The position numbers and the translations under genes are program-made. DNA of 64,000 bases from CAZGRP01 sp964527995. Lineage in GTDB: Bacteria > Zhuqueibacterota > Zhuqueibacteria > Oceanimicrobiales > CAZGRP01. The stretch covers positions 124,001 through 188,000 of the forward strand of contig CAZGRP010000002.1 in the NCBI GenBank assembly GCA_964527995.1. The letters run 5' to 3'. The notes under the pieces are model-generated. The model was given only the letters and a program-made list of their open reading frames with translations. It was not told the origin of the DNA and ran no database searches. Shown one piece after another: positions 1 to 9,642 of this stretch; within the stretch, counting starts at the first letter, position 1; the number at the start of each line of letters is the position of its first letter.

Positions 1-891
1 GCCGGCCTCGATCTCAAGGAGGTGGCTCGCGTCGGCGCGAAATTCATCCTCAAGCAGGTCTTTGAAGACGGTTTCTTCCACGCAGACCCACACCCGGGCA
101 ACCTGTTTATTCGACCCGGACCAGTGATCGTGCCGGTGGACTTCGGTATGATGGGGCGACTCGATTCGGAGCTGATGGATGAGCTGTCCGACATGCTGAT
201 CGGCGTCATTCGCAAGGATACCGATCTGATCGTTCAGGCGCTGATCCATCTTGGAAGCTTTCCCGCTGACCGGGACCCGCGGCCGTTGCGCTTCGAGATC
301 TCCGAGTTCATCGATCGATACTACGGCCTGCCTCTGCGCCAACTCGACCTGAAGGCGATTCTGGCTGAAGTGTGGGAGGTCGTGCGCCGTTTCCAGCTGC
401 GGGTGCCACCCAATCTGATGCTGCTCATGAAGACACTCGGCACCTACGACGACCTGGGTCGCAAGCTCTATCCGGAGTTCGACCTGCTGGCCGTAACCCG
501 ACCGTACGTTCGCCGCCTTCTCTGGAGGCGGCTGGCTCCCGGCGACCTGGCTTATCAGGCGGTGAAGACCTTGCGCGATACCTATAGTCTCCTCCGCGTC
601 CTGCCGCGCGAGCTTGAGATGGTGATGAGAAGGCTCAGCCGCGGCCAGATGGGCGTCGAGCTGCGCCACGTCGGCCTCGAAAAGCTGATTGTGGAGATCG
701 ACCGGACCTCGAACCGCATTTCCTTCAGTTTGATCATCGCCGCTCTCATCGTCGGTTCGTCGCTCATCCTCAGCCTTGAGACCGGCCCGGTGTTCTTGGG
801 CTATCCGCTCTTTGGATTGTTGGGCTTTCTTTTTGCCGCCCTGTTGGGAGTCTGGCTGGTCATTGCCATCCTGCGATCGGGGCGGTTGTAG
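1..891 (+). CDS. UbiB/ABC1-family atypical kinase, C-terminal part (5' end outside window)
   Basis: The frame is open from base 1, so the gene begins upstream and only its last 296 codons are present; the GTG at 22 is internal. The segment GFFHADPHPGN followed about 20 residues later by PVDFGMMGRL is the conserved core of the ABC1/UbiB/AarF family of atypical protein-kinase-like ATPases. Two hydrophobic helices at the C-terminus (from about 720 to 880) match the membrane tail of UbiB proteins. Family members support biosynthesis or distribution of quinones and other isoprenoid lipids; the substrate cannot be told here. The next gene starts 37 bases downstream, so cotranscription is likely. 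Confidence 0.9.
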   Translation, partial: AGLDLKEVARVGAKFILKQVFEDGFFHADPHPGNLFIRPGPVIVPVDFGMMGRLDSELMDELSDMLIGVIRKDTDLIVQALIHLGSFPADRDPRPLRFEISEFIDRYYGLPLRQLDLKAILAEVWEVVRRFQLRVPPNLMLLMKTLGTYDDLGRKLYPEFDLLAVTRPYVRRLLWRRLAPGDLAYQAVKTLRDTYSLLRVLPRELEMVMRRLSRGQMGVELRHVGLEKLIVEIDRTSNRISFSLIIAALIVGSSLILSLETGPVFLGYPLFGLLGFLFAALLGVWLVIAILRSGRL

Positions 892-928
892 CTCTTCAAG
901 TAAACGAACGGACAAGGTGTATAACCGA

Positions 929-2356
929 GTGAAGCAGCTGCCACACGAACATCTTCTTCGCCGTGTGGGTGAAGTCGGCGACCAGCGAGGTGAGGAGGTA
1001 TACGCCGTGGGGGGCTACGTGCGCGACTGGCTGCTCGGAAAGGCCGTCAAGGACATCGACTTTGTGGTCGTCGGAGACGGCCCTGGCTTTGCTCGTGCTG
1101 TGGCGAAGCGGCTGTCTCCGAGTACGGTGACAGTCTACAAGAGCTTTGGAACGGCCATGGTCCGCTATCGGGACTACCAGCTCGAATTCGTCGGTGCTCG
1201 CAGAGAAAGCTACCGCGGCGACTCCCGCAAGCCGATGGTGGAGCCGGCGGATCTGCAGGCCGATCTGGCACGGCGCGATTTTACCATCAACGCCATGGCC
1301 ATCGCTTTGAACCGATCGAACTTTGGGCAGCTCGTTGACCCATTCAACGGCCTCAAGGATCTGAAACGCAAATTGATCCGTACGCCTCTCGATCCGGTGG
1401 AGACGTTCAAGGACGATCCACTGCGCATCATGCGGGCGATTCGGTTCGCCACCTGGCTCGAGCTGAAAATCGAGCAGCAGACCCTGGAAGCCATCCGGCG
1501 GATGCGTGACCGCCTGAAAATCATCTCGCAGGAACGCATCACAGATGAGTTCCTGAAAATCTTGCTCGCTCAGCGGCCGTCACGCGGCTTGCTGCTGATG
1601 GAGGAGACGGGAGTGCTGGAATTGATCTTCCCCGAGCTGGTGGCCATGAAAGGAGTGGAGGAACGCCGCGGATATCACCACAAGGACGTGTTTTTTCATA
1701 CATTGCAGGTTCTGGATAATGTCGCGGTCGCTTCCGACAAACTGGAGTTGCGCTTTGCCGCGCTGGTACACGACATCGGCAAGCCGCGGACCAAACAGTT
1801 CCTCGACAGCAAGGGCTGGACATTCCATGGTCACGAGGAGGTGGGAGCACGGATGTTGCCACGCATCGGTCGTCGCCTGCGTTTGCCGAATGACATGATC
1901 GAGTACGCCCAGAAGCTCACCCGGCTTCATCTGCGTCCCATTGCCCTGACCGAAGAGGACGTCACCGATTCCGCCTACCGGCGCCTTTTGGTGCAGGCTG
2001 GGGAGGAGTTGGAGGACCTGCTGATCCTGTGCCGGGCCGACATCACATCCCAAAATCCCCGGCGCGTGCGCCGCCACTTGCAGAACTTCGACCGCGTCGT
2101 CCAGCGCCTGCACGAAGTCGAGGAAAAGGATCGCATGCGGGCGTTCCAGTCACCGGTTCGTGGAGACGAAATCATGGAACTCACCGGCCTGCGGCCGGGA
2201 CCTCTGGTGGGGAAGCTCAAGAGGATGATCGAGGAGGCCATTCTCGAGGGCCAGATTCCGAACGAGCATGACGCTGCACGGCGCTACCTGCTGGAAATCA
2301 AAGATCAGGTACTGTCGGAGGCTGAGGGCCAAACGCAGGACTCCGGCAGCCGGTAG
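929..2356 (+). CDS. cca: CCA-adding enzyme / poly(A) polymerase family nucleotidyltransferase with HD domain
   Basis: A 475-residue class II nucleotidyltransferase. It has the GG...VRD signature (GGYVRD, residues 28-33), the metal-binding DxD (D42, D44), the RRDFTINAMA motif and the RIMRAIRF motif of the head and neck domains. A C-terminal HD phosphohydrolase-type domain follows (LVHDIGK, H281-D282). Expected role: adding or repairing the 3' CCA of tRNAs; a poly(A) polymerase role cannot be excluded without specificity residues. I chose GTG 929 because AAGGTG sits 9 bases upstream; GTG 917 is an in-frame alternative. The open frame extends further upstream but overlaps the UbiB gene and shows no domain there. 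Confidence 0.9.
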   Translation: MKQLPHEHLLRRVGEVGDQRGEEVYAVGGYVRDWLLGKAVKDIDFVVVGDGPGFARAVAKRLSPSTVTVYKSFGTAMVRYRDYQLEFVGARRESYRGDSRKPMVEPADLQADLARRDFTINAMAIALNRSNFGQLVDPFNGLKDLKRKLIRTPLDPVETFKDDPLRIMRAIRFATWLELKIEQQTLEAIRRMRDRLKIISQERITDEFLKILLAQRPSRGLLLMEETGVLELIFPELVAMKGVEERRGYHHKDVFFHTLQVLDNVAVASDKLELRFAALVHDIGKPRTKQFLDSKGWTFHGHEEVGARMLPRIGRRLRLPNDMIEYAQKLTRLHLRPIALTEEDVTDSAYRRLLVQAGEELEDLLILCRADITSQNPRRVRRHLQNFDRVVQRLHEVEEKDRMRAFQSPVRGDEIMELTGLRPGPLVGKLKRMIEEAILEGQIPNEHDAARRYLLEIKDQVLSEAEGQTQDSGSR

Positions 2357-2454
2357 GCCGTTTGCGGCGAAACTTTTTGTGGACGGCATCGTCTTGAAAC
2401 AGCGGTGCCATCGATGCGGTGGGCACTTTGACCAAAGAGAGGAGGGCAGCACCC

Positions 2455-3210
2455 ATGTCAGAAATCGAGCAAAGTGGCGTCTCGGCGGAAGAGGTTGCTC
2501 CTGTTGTTGAACGATCCGTCGTGCAGAATCTCATCGGCGTGTTTACCTCGCCACGAGAGACCTTCGAAGCGATCCGTGCCAAGCCGTCGTGGCTGATCCC
2601 CTTCCTGCTTGTCTGCGTTGTCGGCTTCGGCTCGGTTTATCTGACTCGGAATGTTCGCGTGCAGGAGCAGATCGAGCGCATCCAGAACAACCCCAACATC
2701 CCGAGCGAGCAGGCGGACAAGATCATTGAGAGGATGGAATCAGGTACGAGCGGCCGTGGTCTGCTCCTGCAGGCCGTCTTCATCCCGGTTGGCGTGGCCA
2801 TCGCTTTCCTTGTCGTGGCTGGCGTCCTCACCTTCGGTGGCAGCGTTCTCCTCGGCGGATCCGCTTCGTTTAAGCAGGTCTTTTCGATGTATTCTTGGTC
2901 GTCCTTGATCGGCGTGCTCTCGGCCATCATCAAGACTCCACTGATTCTGGCCACCGGCTCAATGTCGGTAGCCACCAGCCTGGCTGTGTTTATGCCTGCG
3001 GATGCGTACACCACTTTTCTGTACAACTTTCTGGCGAAAGTTGATGTCTTTTCAATCTGGCAGTTGATTGTCGTTGCGATCGGCATGTCTGTTTTGTACG
3101 GCTTCACGATGCGCCGGTCCGTGATCCTCGTCGGTTCCCTTTGGTTGATCTACGTTCTGATTTCGGCGGGCATCGGCGTACTGACTCAGGGAATGATGCA
3201 ATTTGGTTGA
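2455..3210 (+). CDS. Yip1-domain integral membrane protein
   Basis: A 251-residue protein with a short acidic N-terminus, then about five hydrophobic segments. The pattern (FTSPRETFEAIRAKPSWLIP leading into the first helix) is typical of bacterial Yip1-family (PF04893) membrane proteins. The function of bacterial members is not established. ATG 2455 is preceded by a strong GAGAGGAGGG ribosome site. A polar segment of about 40 residues, probably exposed, separates helix 1 and helix 2. The gene precedes an efflux operon and may be its first gene, but an 88-base gap separates it from the TolC gene and I saw no function linking them. Confidence 0.75.
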   Translation: MSEIEQSGVSAEEVAPVVERSVVQNLIGVFTSPRETFEAIRAKPSWLIPFLLVCVVGFGSVYLTRNVRVQEQIERIQNNPNIPSEQADKIIERMESGTSGRGLLLQAVFIPVGVAIAFLVVAGVLTFGGSVLLGGSASFKQVFSMYSWSSLIGVLSAIIKTPLILATGSMSVATSLAVFMPADAYTTFLYNFLAKVDVFSIWQLIVVAIGMSVLYGFTMRRSVILVGSLWLIYVLISAGIGVLTQGMMQFG

Positions 3211-3298
3211 GAGCTTCGCGATAAGAGAGCGGCTCGTCTCCGGCACAGAGCGGAGCGCGTGTAAGGTGGTATGTGGGTTTTATTCAAGGAGTGCGATC

Positions 3299-4756
3299 AT
3301 GTCAAGAGTCGTTTGTTGGGCTACCGTTGTTCTCACCTTCGCTCTTCTGGTGGTGGCGGATCAGGTCATGGCGGCGCCGCAGAACGGCCGTCCTCTAACC
3401 CTGGACGAGTGTATCCAAATCGCTCTACAGAACAACCCGCAAGTCTTAAACGCGGAACGCCAGGTGCGCATCTCTGGTACTTCGGTGACCCGTGCCCGCT
3501 CGGCGGTGCTGCCGCGCCTGGACCTTCGTTTTACCGGCTCTCGCTTCATCCAGGGCGATGTGACCCAGCTTCGCGATACACCTGTCGCCTTTCAGGTCGA
3601 CACGCTCTTCTTGCCTGTCGTGGATCTGAACAGCAACACCATTATCGGCCGGGCGGTCTCGTTGCGGTTCGGGGCGCCGACCCTGTACGAGCAGCGCGAG
3701 ATCTTGCAGCCCGGCCTGAGCCGAAGTTCATACAGCGCCGGCGCCAGCTTCTCGCAAACGATCTTTGACGGCGGCCAGTCCTGGAACAACATCAAACAAG
3801 CACGCGCTTCGTACGACGCCAGCGAGAGGAATATGATCGGCACACGCCAGACGGTGATTGCGACGGTCATGCAGAACTACCTGCAGGTTCTCAAGGATCA
3901 GCAGCTTCTGGAAGTGTTCCGGGAGGCCGTCGAGTCGGCTGAGAAACAGCTGGAACGTACTCAGAGTATGTATGAATTGGGCTCGGTGGCCCAGATCGAC
4001 GTTTTTCAGGCCAGAGTAAGCGTCGGCGATAATCGCACCAACTTCATCAACCAGCAATTGGCGTTGCAGAACTCCAAGGCCAATCTCAACCTGGCGATCG
4101 GGCGCGACCCTCTTACGCCGATCGAGATCGTTGACACCGACTTGAAAACCAGACCTTTGAGTTTGACCATGGACGAGGCCATCGCCAAGGCTATTGCCAA
4201 CAACCCGACGGTGCATGCCAAGGAGCTGGCCATGAAGGCGGCGCAATATGGCATGAAGGCGGCAAAAGGAGCCTACCTGCCGACCATCTCAGTCAACGCC
4301 AGCTACTCGAGGTTCAACACCCAGTTCGGTCGAGTCTACGGAGGCCTGGACAAGAACTACAGCGTCAACGTCGGCCTCAACGTCAGCCTCAACCTGTTTA
4401 ATGGGTTCTCGACGCAGGCTGCTGTCGAGGACCAGAGCCAGCGCTATCTGATCGCGCGGGAGGATTACGAACAGGAGGTACGCCTGCTGAAACAAAGGGT
4501 GCAGCAGGCTTTCCTCAATCTGCAGCGCTATGAGCAGGTTACCCAGATCAATCAAGACAATCTCAAGGCAGCTCAAGAAGAACTGCGCCTGGCGGAAGAG
4601 CGCTACCGGGTGGGGGCCGGCACCCTGCTCGATGTGATCACAGCGCGGGTCTCTGTGACTCGGGCCCGTGCCTTACTGGTGCAGGCGAAGTACGACACCA
4701 TGATCGCTCGAGCGCAACTTGAGCAGGCCATGGGCACGCTCCAGGCCGAAGAGTAG
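3299..4756 (+). CDS. TolC-family outer membrane efflux protein
   Basis: A 485-residue outer membrane channel protein. It has a signal peptide (hydrophobic stretch ending VMA before APQNG) and two OEP repeats, each starting with the family's LTLDECIQIALQNNP or LTMDEAIAKAIANNP motif. Long heptad-rich helices follow (the AEERYRVGAGTLLDVITA type). Start ATG 3299 is chosen because AAGGAG lies 7 bases upstream. It should form the trimeric exit duct for the adaptor and ABC transporter encoded directly downstream, giving a type I-like tripartite pump across both membranes. The substrate is unknown. The gene order TolC, adaptor, ATPase, permease, permease supports one complex. Confidence 0.93.
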   Translation: MSRVVCWATVVLTFALLVVADQVMAAPQNGRPLTLDECIQIALQNNPQVLNAERQVRISGTSVTRARSAVLPRLDLRFTGSRFIQGDVTQLRDTPVAFQVDTLFLPVVDLNSNTIIGRAVSLRFGAPTLYEQREILQPGLSRSSYSAGASFSQTIFDGGQSWNNIKQARASYDASERNMIGTRQTVIATVMQNYLQVLKDQQLLEVFREAVESAEKQLERTQSMYELGSVAQIDVFQARVSVGDNRTNFINQQLALQNSKANLNLAIGRDPLTPIEIVDTDLKTRPLSLTMDEAIAKAIANNPTVHAKELAMKAAQYGMKAAKGAYLPTISVNASYSRFNTQFGRVYGGLDKNYSVNVGLNVSLNLFNGFSTQAAVEDQSQRYLIAREDYEQEVRLLKQRVQQAFLNLQRYEQVTQINQDNLKAAQEELRLAEERYRVGAGTLLDVITARVSVTRARALLVQAKYDTMIARAQLEQAMGTLQAEE

Positions 4757-4822
4757 GCCGCGAGCGGTGCCGTGGCGGCATCAACCTGGTCGGATGGTTG
4801 ACACGCTTTCAGAGGTGTGGCG

Positions 4823-6121
4823 GTGAACAAGAAGCTATGGATCGGTTCCGGACTCGTAGTCGTGGTGGCGGTGCTCGCCATCGTCAATCTGAAAAGAAGC
4901 AACGGCCATGCGCTAGAGGTTCAGGTGACGAAAGTGAAGCGCGGGGACATCACCCAGGTCGTCAGCGGCTCTGGACGTATCGAACCCGAGACCGAGGTGA
5001 AGATCTCCGCGAACGTCAGCGCCGAAATCAAGAAAATCCACGTCGACGAGGGGGATACGGTCCGGCAGGGACAGATTTTGGTCGAACTTGCTCGCGACCG
5101 CTATGAAGCCGCGATCAACCAGGCGGAGTCGAACCTCAAAGCCGCCAAGGCGAATCTTGCCAAGGCCGTGAGCCAGTTGCGGCGCACGGAGGACCTGTAT
5201 AAGAAAGGGCTGAGCTCAGAGGTTGAGTTGGAGAGCGCCCGTGCCGCCAAGATCCAGGCGGAGAGCGCCGTGGCGCAGGCGGAAGCAGCTCTGGAACAGG
5301 CGAAGGATGACCTGGCGCGGACCATCCTCAAGGCTCCCATTGATGGCGTCGTGACCAAGATCAACAAGGAGGAGGGCGAAATCGCTCTCGGGTCGATGTT
5401 TCAGGCCGACGTCATCATGACCGTCGCCGACCTGTCGCGCATGCAGATGGTGGCCGAAATCGATGAGAACGATGTCGTGTTGGTCCATATCGGTGACACC
5501 GCCCGAGTCGATATCGACGCCATCCCCGACACGACGTTTCTGGGGACGGTGTCGGAGATCGCTCACACGGCGACGACCCGGGGTTTCGGCACTCAGGAAC
5601 AGGTGACAAATTTCGAGGTCAAGATCTCACTCTTTGGCCATCCTCAAAAGGTGCTGCCAGGGATGTCGGCCAGTGTCGACATCGAAACCGAAACGCACCG
5701 GGGCGTTCTCTACGTGCCGATCCAGTCCGTCACTGCCAGAAGCAAGTCGGAACTGGAGGAAGCCGAACGCCGTCTCCGGCAACGCCGCCGGCCGAAGCAG
5801 CGGCGAGGAAAAGAGCGACCCACCGAGTACACCAACGGCGAGTCGGAGAACCTGGCATCGGCGCGAGACTCAGATCTCGGCCGGAAGAAGGAAGAGATGG
5901 TTGAAGTCGTATTCGTTGTCGAAGACGGCCGGGTGAGGGCAGCAAGGGTGAAGACCGGCATCAGCAGTGACACAGACATCGAAATCGTGGACGGACTCCG
6001 TGAGGGGGAGGAAGTCGTCACTGGCCCTTACCGCACGCTGTCGCGGCTTCTCAAACCCGGCAGCCGCGTGAAAGTGAAAAAGGCGAAAAGGCCAAGGGAC
6101 GTTGAAGGAGATACGGAATAG
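4823..6121 (+). CDS. MacA/HlyD-type periplasmic adaptor of the efflux system
   Basis: A 432-residue adaptor: one N-terminal membrane anchor (LWIGSGLVVVVAVLAIV), a split lipoyl domain (around residues 45-80 and 165-195), a coiled-coil hairpin rich in A, E and K between them, then beta-barrel and membrane-proximal domains. GTG 4823 has AGAGG at an ideal distance; GTG 4817 is an alternative. About residues 305-355 form a highly charged Arg/Lys/Glu-rich insertion in the C-terminal part, unusual for MacA. It should link the TolC-like channel to the ABC transporter made from the next three genes. Confidence 0.92.
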   Translation: MNKKLWIGSGLVVVVAVLAIVNLKRSNGHALEVQVTKVKRGDITQVVSGSGRIEPETEVKISANVSAEIKKIHVDEGDTVRQGQILVELARDRYEAAINQAESNLKAAKANLAKAVSQLRRTEDLYKKGLSSEVELESARAAKIQAESAVAQAEAALEQAKDDLARTILKAPIDGVVTKINKEEGEIALGSMFQADVIMTVADLSRMQMVAEIDENDVVLVHIGDTARVDIDAIPDTTFLGTVSEIAHTATTRGFGTQEQVTNFEVKISLFGHPQKVLPGMSASVDIETETHRGVLYVPIQSVTARSKSELEEAERRLRQRRRPKQRRGKERPTEYTNGESENLASARDSDLGRKKEEMVEVVFVVEDGRVRAARVKTGISSDTDIEIVDGLREGEEVVTGPYRTLSRLLKPGSRVKVKKAKRPRDVEGDTE

Positions 6122-6192
6122 GAAGCGGCGGCGGATGCTGCCGTGCGTCGCAGAGAGTGAATTCCTTGTAGGGTACTTCAAAGAGGTGGAAC

Positions 6193-6957
6193 ATGCTGAT
6201 CGATGTTCAAGAATTGGTCAAGATTTATCGCGTCGGCCAGGTGGAGGTGAATGCCCTTCGCGGGGTCGACTTGCAGATCGAGCCGAATGAGTACGTCGCA
6301 ATCATGGGCCCGTCGGGCTCCGGGAAATCCACATTGATGAACATACTCGGCTGTCTCGACACGCCCACCAGCGGAAAGTACCTTTTTGCGGGGAAACGTG
6401 TCAGCGAAATGAACGACGATCAGCTTGCCGAGATCCGCAACCGAGAAATCGGCTTTGTCTTCCAGACCTTCAACTTGCTTCCCCGGGCCAACGCGCTCCA
6501 CAATGTCGAGTTACCGCTTATCTACAGCGGGCTGCCAGGCCGGCTGCGCCGGCAGAAGGCAGCAGAGGCGCTTGAAAAGGTTGGCCTGGCCGATCGCATG
6601 AATCACAGGCCCAACGAGTTGTCCGGAGGCCAGCGCCAGCGGGTGGCAATCGCCAGGGCGCTGGTGAACGATCCTTCGATAATCCTCGCCGACGAGCCCA
6701 CTGGCAACCTCGACACCAAGACCGGCGAGGAAATCATGGCGATCTTCCGCAAGCTCCACGAACAGGGCAACACGATCATCCTGGTCACCCACGAAGAGTA
6801 CATTGCCGAGCATGCCAACCGCATCATTCGGCTGCGCGACGGCATTATCGAATCGGATCAGCGTAACAACGGCAGGAAAAAGGAGGCATCCGTGCCTCAA
6901 AGCGACGATGTCGAAGAGCTGTTCAAAGGTGTGCGCTCCCAGAAGAAAAGTGATTGA
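6193..6957 (+). CDS. ABC transporter ATP-binding protein (MacB/LolD type)
   Basis: A 254-residue ATPase with Walker A GPSGSGKST, Q-loop FQTFNLLP, signature LSGGQRQRVAIARAL, Walker B IILADEPTGNLD and H-loop VTHE. The GNLD ending of Walker B and the overall sequence place it with the MacB/LolD/FtsE class. Unlike E. coli MacB, the ATPase is a separate protein from the permease. About 35 C-terminal residues after the H-loop region are charged. ATG 6193 follows AAAGAGGTGG. It should power the two FtsX-fold permeases encoded downstream by mechanotransmission, driving substrate from the periplasm through TolC. Confidence 0.95.
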   Translation: MLIDVQELVKIYRVGQVEVNALRGVDLQIEPNEYVAIMGPSGSGKSTLMNILGCLDTPTSGKYLFAGKRVSEMNDDQLAEIRNREIGFVFQTFNLLPRANALHNVELPLIYSGLPGRLRRQKAAEALEKVGLADRMNHRPNELSGGQRQRVAIARALVNDPSIILADEPTGNLDTKTGEEIMAIFRKLHEQGNTIILVTHEEYIAEHANRIIRLRDGIIESDQRNNGRKKEASVPQSDDVEELFKGVRSQKKSD

Positions 6958-7048
6958 CCCGGAGGTTAAGGTCGATTCTGTCTCTGTACGGCCGGCAAGG
7001 GCAACGGCCATCGGCGAAGGGACCTGGTGCCTGGGATAGTGTACGCGA

Positions 7049-8281
7049 ATGTGGACGCTCGTCGAATTCTGGGAAAACGTCAAGATTGCGCTGGCGGCGC
7101 TGTGGTCCAATCGAATGCGCTCCGTCCTGACGACGCTGGGCATCGTCATCGGAGTCTCCACCGTCATCGCCATTGTGTCGCTCGTGCAAGGCCTCAACCG
7201 CGCCTTCTATAAGGAAATCTCCTCCCTCGGTACCGACACTCTCTACATCCAAAAATTCCCCTGGATGGTCACCTCTGCGGAGAGCTGGGCGAAGTTCCGC
7301 AACCGGAAGAACATTACAATGAAAGAGTACCGCGCTGTGGTGCGGTACGCCAGCTATGCCCGCGCGGTTTCTCCGGAGGTCTCCACCCGCCGCGTCGTCA
7401 AGTACAGGGACCGCGAATTGGAGGATGTTCTCATCACCGGCACGAATGAGGAATACCCGATCACCAACAACACGCCACCGGCTCGTGGGCGCTTTCTGAA
7501 TGCGCTGGATGTCCGGCACCGGCGGAACGTCTGCGTGCTCGGGGCGGACGTGGCCGACAAACTCTTTGGAGAAGTCGATCCCATCGGCCGTCGTATCTCC
7601 ATCGGTGGCTACAAGCTCAGGGTCGTCGGCGTGCTGGAGAAGCGTGGCAAGATCTTCGGATTCAACCCCGACATCGTGGTGGTCATGCCCATCGGCGTGT
7701 TCTTCAAGCTGTTCGGCACGCGGCGCAGCCTGGACATCACCGTAAAGGTTGTCAGCGCCGACTATCTGGACGAGGCCAAAGATGATCTCGTCGGCATTCT
7801 GCGCAGAGTCCGGAAGGTGCCGCCCAGAGCCGAAGAAGATTTCGCCATCAACCAACAGAGCCTGTTGACCAGGACCTACAAGAACCTGACCAGCTCGTTA
7901 TGGGCCGTGGCCATCGGTGTCGGCTCGATTTCGTTGCTGGTGGGTGGCATCGGTATCATGAATATCATGCTGGTGTCTGTAACCGAGCGTACGCGGGAGA
8001 TCGGGATCCGCAAGGCTGTCGGTGCCAAGAAACGCCACATTCTGTGGCAGTTCCTCATCGAGGCGATGATGGTTTGTGCCGTAGGCGTCGTGATTGGAGT
8101 GCTGGTGGCGATCGGGTTGGCGAAGCTGATCAGCCTGGTGACGCCGCTGCCGGCGGCGATGACCTGGTGGATCGGGGTTTTGGGGATTGCTTTTGTGGTC
8201 ACAATCGGTCTCATCTTCGGGATCTACCCGTCCAGCAAGGCCGCCCGTCTGAACCCCATCGACGCGCTTCGCTATGAATAG
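7049..8281 (+). CDS. MacB-like ABC permease, copy 1
   Basis: A 410-residue permease with the MacB topology: one N-terminal helix (SNRMRSVLTTLGIVIGVSTV), a periplasmic MacB core domain of about 230 residues, then three helices starting at SLLVGGIGIMNIMLVSVTER. The TREIGIRKAVGA coupling motif and the C-terminal IYPSSKAARLNPIDALRYE are diagnostic. It is clearly paralogous to the next gene, with the same motifs at the same spacing, so the pump probably contains a permease heterodimer. ATG 7049 begins 91 bases after the ATPase. No ATPase domain is fused. Confidence 0.93.
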   Translation: MWTLVEFWENVKIALAALWSNRMRSVLTTLGIVIGVSTVIAIVSLVQGLNRAFYKEISSLGTDTLYIQKFPWMVTSAESWAKFRNRKNITMKEYRAVVRYASYARAVSPEVSTRRVVKYRDRELEDVLITGTNEEYPITNNTPPARGRFLNALDVRHRRNVCVLGADVADKLFGEVDPIGRRISIGGYKLRVVGVLEKRGKIFGFNPDIVVVMPIGVFFKLFGTRRSLDITVKVVSADYLDEAKDDLVGILRRVRKVPPRAEEDFAINQQSLLTRTYKNLTSSLWAVAIGVGSISLLVGGIGIMNIMLVSVTERTREIGIRKAVGAKKRHILWQFLIEAMMVCAVGVVIGVLVAIGLAKLISLVTPLPAAMTWWIGVLGIAFVVTIGLIFGIYPSSKAARLNPIDALRYE

Positions 8282-8314
8282 GGCGGTGTGGACGAAAAGA
8301 GGTGGTCGGCGGCG

Positions 8315-9541
8315 ATGAAGTTCATCGAAGGACTGCGCGTGGCGCTGTGGGCCATTCAGGCGAACAAACTACGTTCGGCCCTGACGCTGCTCGGCGTTAT
8401 CATCGGCGTGGTGACGATCATCGCCATGCAGTCGATCGTCGGCGGCCTGCAGAAGTCGGTCGTAAGCCAACTTCAGATTCTGGGCAGCGATGTTTTCCAG
8501 GTGCAAAAGTACCCGCCGATTCAAATGGGCGGGCGGGCGCTGCGCAAGTATCGCAACCGCAAGAATCTGACACGTGAACAGGCCGAAGCGATCCGGCGCT
8601 ATGCCACCGCGGTCAAGTCGGTCGGGGCGGAGGAGGAGAAGTGGGGTGTGGCGCTACGCCACCGCGACCGCAAAACCCTGCCGACGGTTCTGGTCTACGG
8701 CACGACGCCGGAGTTTCAGGTCAACTACGGCTACTTCGTGGATGAGGGCCGTTTCCTGACCGAAACCGACGTGGATCACAACCGCCAGGTGGTTGTTTTG
8801 GGCAAGGACGTCATCGACCGGCTCTTCCCCTTCGAAAGTCCGATCGGCCAGGAGGTAAAAATCAGCGGCTGGTCGTTTCGCGTCATCGGCACCTTCGAGG
8901 AGAAAGGCCGTATCTTCGGTAGCAGCCGCGACAATGTCGCCGTAATTCCGATTTCGACCTTTGAGAAGCTGTACGGCAAGAAGCGCTCCGTGGGCATCAG
9001 CGTCATGGCTCGCAGCCCCGAGCTGTATCAGGAAGCCGTCGATCAGGTGATCGGCATCCTGCGGGCCGTGCGCAAGGTGAAGCCTGGAGAGCCCAACGAC
9101 TTCGAAGTCTTTTCAAGCCAGACGTTGGTCCAGACGTTCAACAATCTTACCCTCTACGTTCGTCTGGCCGCGATTGGAATCGCCGCGATCTCTCTGGTGG
9201 TGGCGGGAGTTGGGATCATGAACATCATGCTGGTGTCGGTGACGGAGCGCACTCGCGAGATCGGCATCCGCAAGGCTGTCGGCGCCCGCCGGCGTGACAT
9301 CATGCTGCAGTTTCTTCTCGAAGCCGTGGCTCTGACGGAAGTGGGCGGCGCTGTCGGAATCGTCGCTGGCATCGCTGTGGCCCAGTTTGTAGCGGCCGTT
9401 TCGCCTCTGCCTGCCAGTTTTCCGATCGTTTGGGTGTTCGTTGGGTTGCTGTTCTGCTCCGTCGTCGGGGTGGTCTTCGGGGTCTACCCGGCCACCAAGG
9501 CCGCCCGGCTTGATCCCATCGAGTCGCTGCGCTACGAATAG
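8315..9541 (+). CDS. MacB-like ABC permease, copy 2
   Basis: A 408-residue paralogue of the preceding permease. It has the N-terminal helix (ALTLLGVIIGVVTIIAM), a MacB periplasmic domain, three C-terminal helices, TREIGIRKAVGA and the C-terminal VYPATKAARLDPIESLRYE. ATG 8315 has AAGAGGTGG about 10 bases upstream; GTG 8288, only 6 bases after the previous stop, is an in-frame alternative. As the last gene of the run, it completes a TolC / adaptor / ATPase / permease / permease operon. Lipoprotein, peptide or drug export are all possible substrates; the sequence does not decide. Confidence 0.93.
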   Translation: MKFIEGLRVALWAIQANKLRSALTLLGVIIGVVTIIAMQSIVGGLQKSVVSQLQILGSDVFQVQKYPPIQMGGRALRKYRNRKNLTREQAEAIRRYATAVKSVGAEEEKWGVALRHRDRKTLPTVLVYGTTPEFQVNYGYFVDEGRFLTETDVDHNRQVVVLGKDVIDRLFPFESPIGQEVKISGWSFRVIGTFEEKGRIFGSSRDNVAVIPISTFEKLYGKKRSVGISVMARSPELYQEAVDQVIGILRAVRKVKPGEPNDFEVFSSQTLVQTFNNLTLYVRLAAIGIAAISLVVAGVGIMNIMLVSVTERTREIGIRKAVGARRRDIMLQFLLEAVALTEVGGAVGIVAGIAVAQFVAAVSPLPASFPIVWVFVGLLFCSVVGVVFGVYPATKAARLDPIESLRYE

Positions 9542-9613
9542 CTGTTGAATCCTGCCATAGCCGAAATCGCGATCGTCGCGACCTCGGCAGCCCCTCCGTT
9601 TCAAAACTTTCTC

Positions 9614-9642
9614 TTGACTAATAGTCGTCGATTCGTTATTTT
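9614..9642 (+). promoter_or_regulatory. Sigma-70-type promoter for the prenyl synthase-PTS operon
   Basis: TTGACT at 9614-9619, a 17-base spacer, and TATTTT at 9637-9642, inside an AT-rich island in the 200-base gap between the efflux operon and the prenyl synthase gene. The predicted start near 9649 leaves a leader of about 95 bases. The same -10 hexamer recurs at other gene starts in this window. Confidence 0.6.

Noticed and set aside
7049..9541. Two permease genes as halves of a broken fused gene
   Set aside because: Both are full-length with complete N- and C-terminal helices, so they are intact paralogues.
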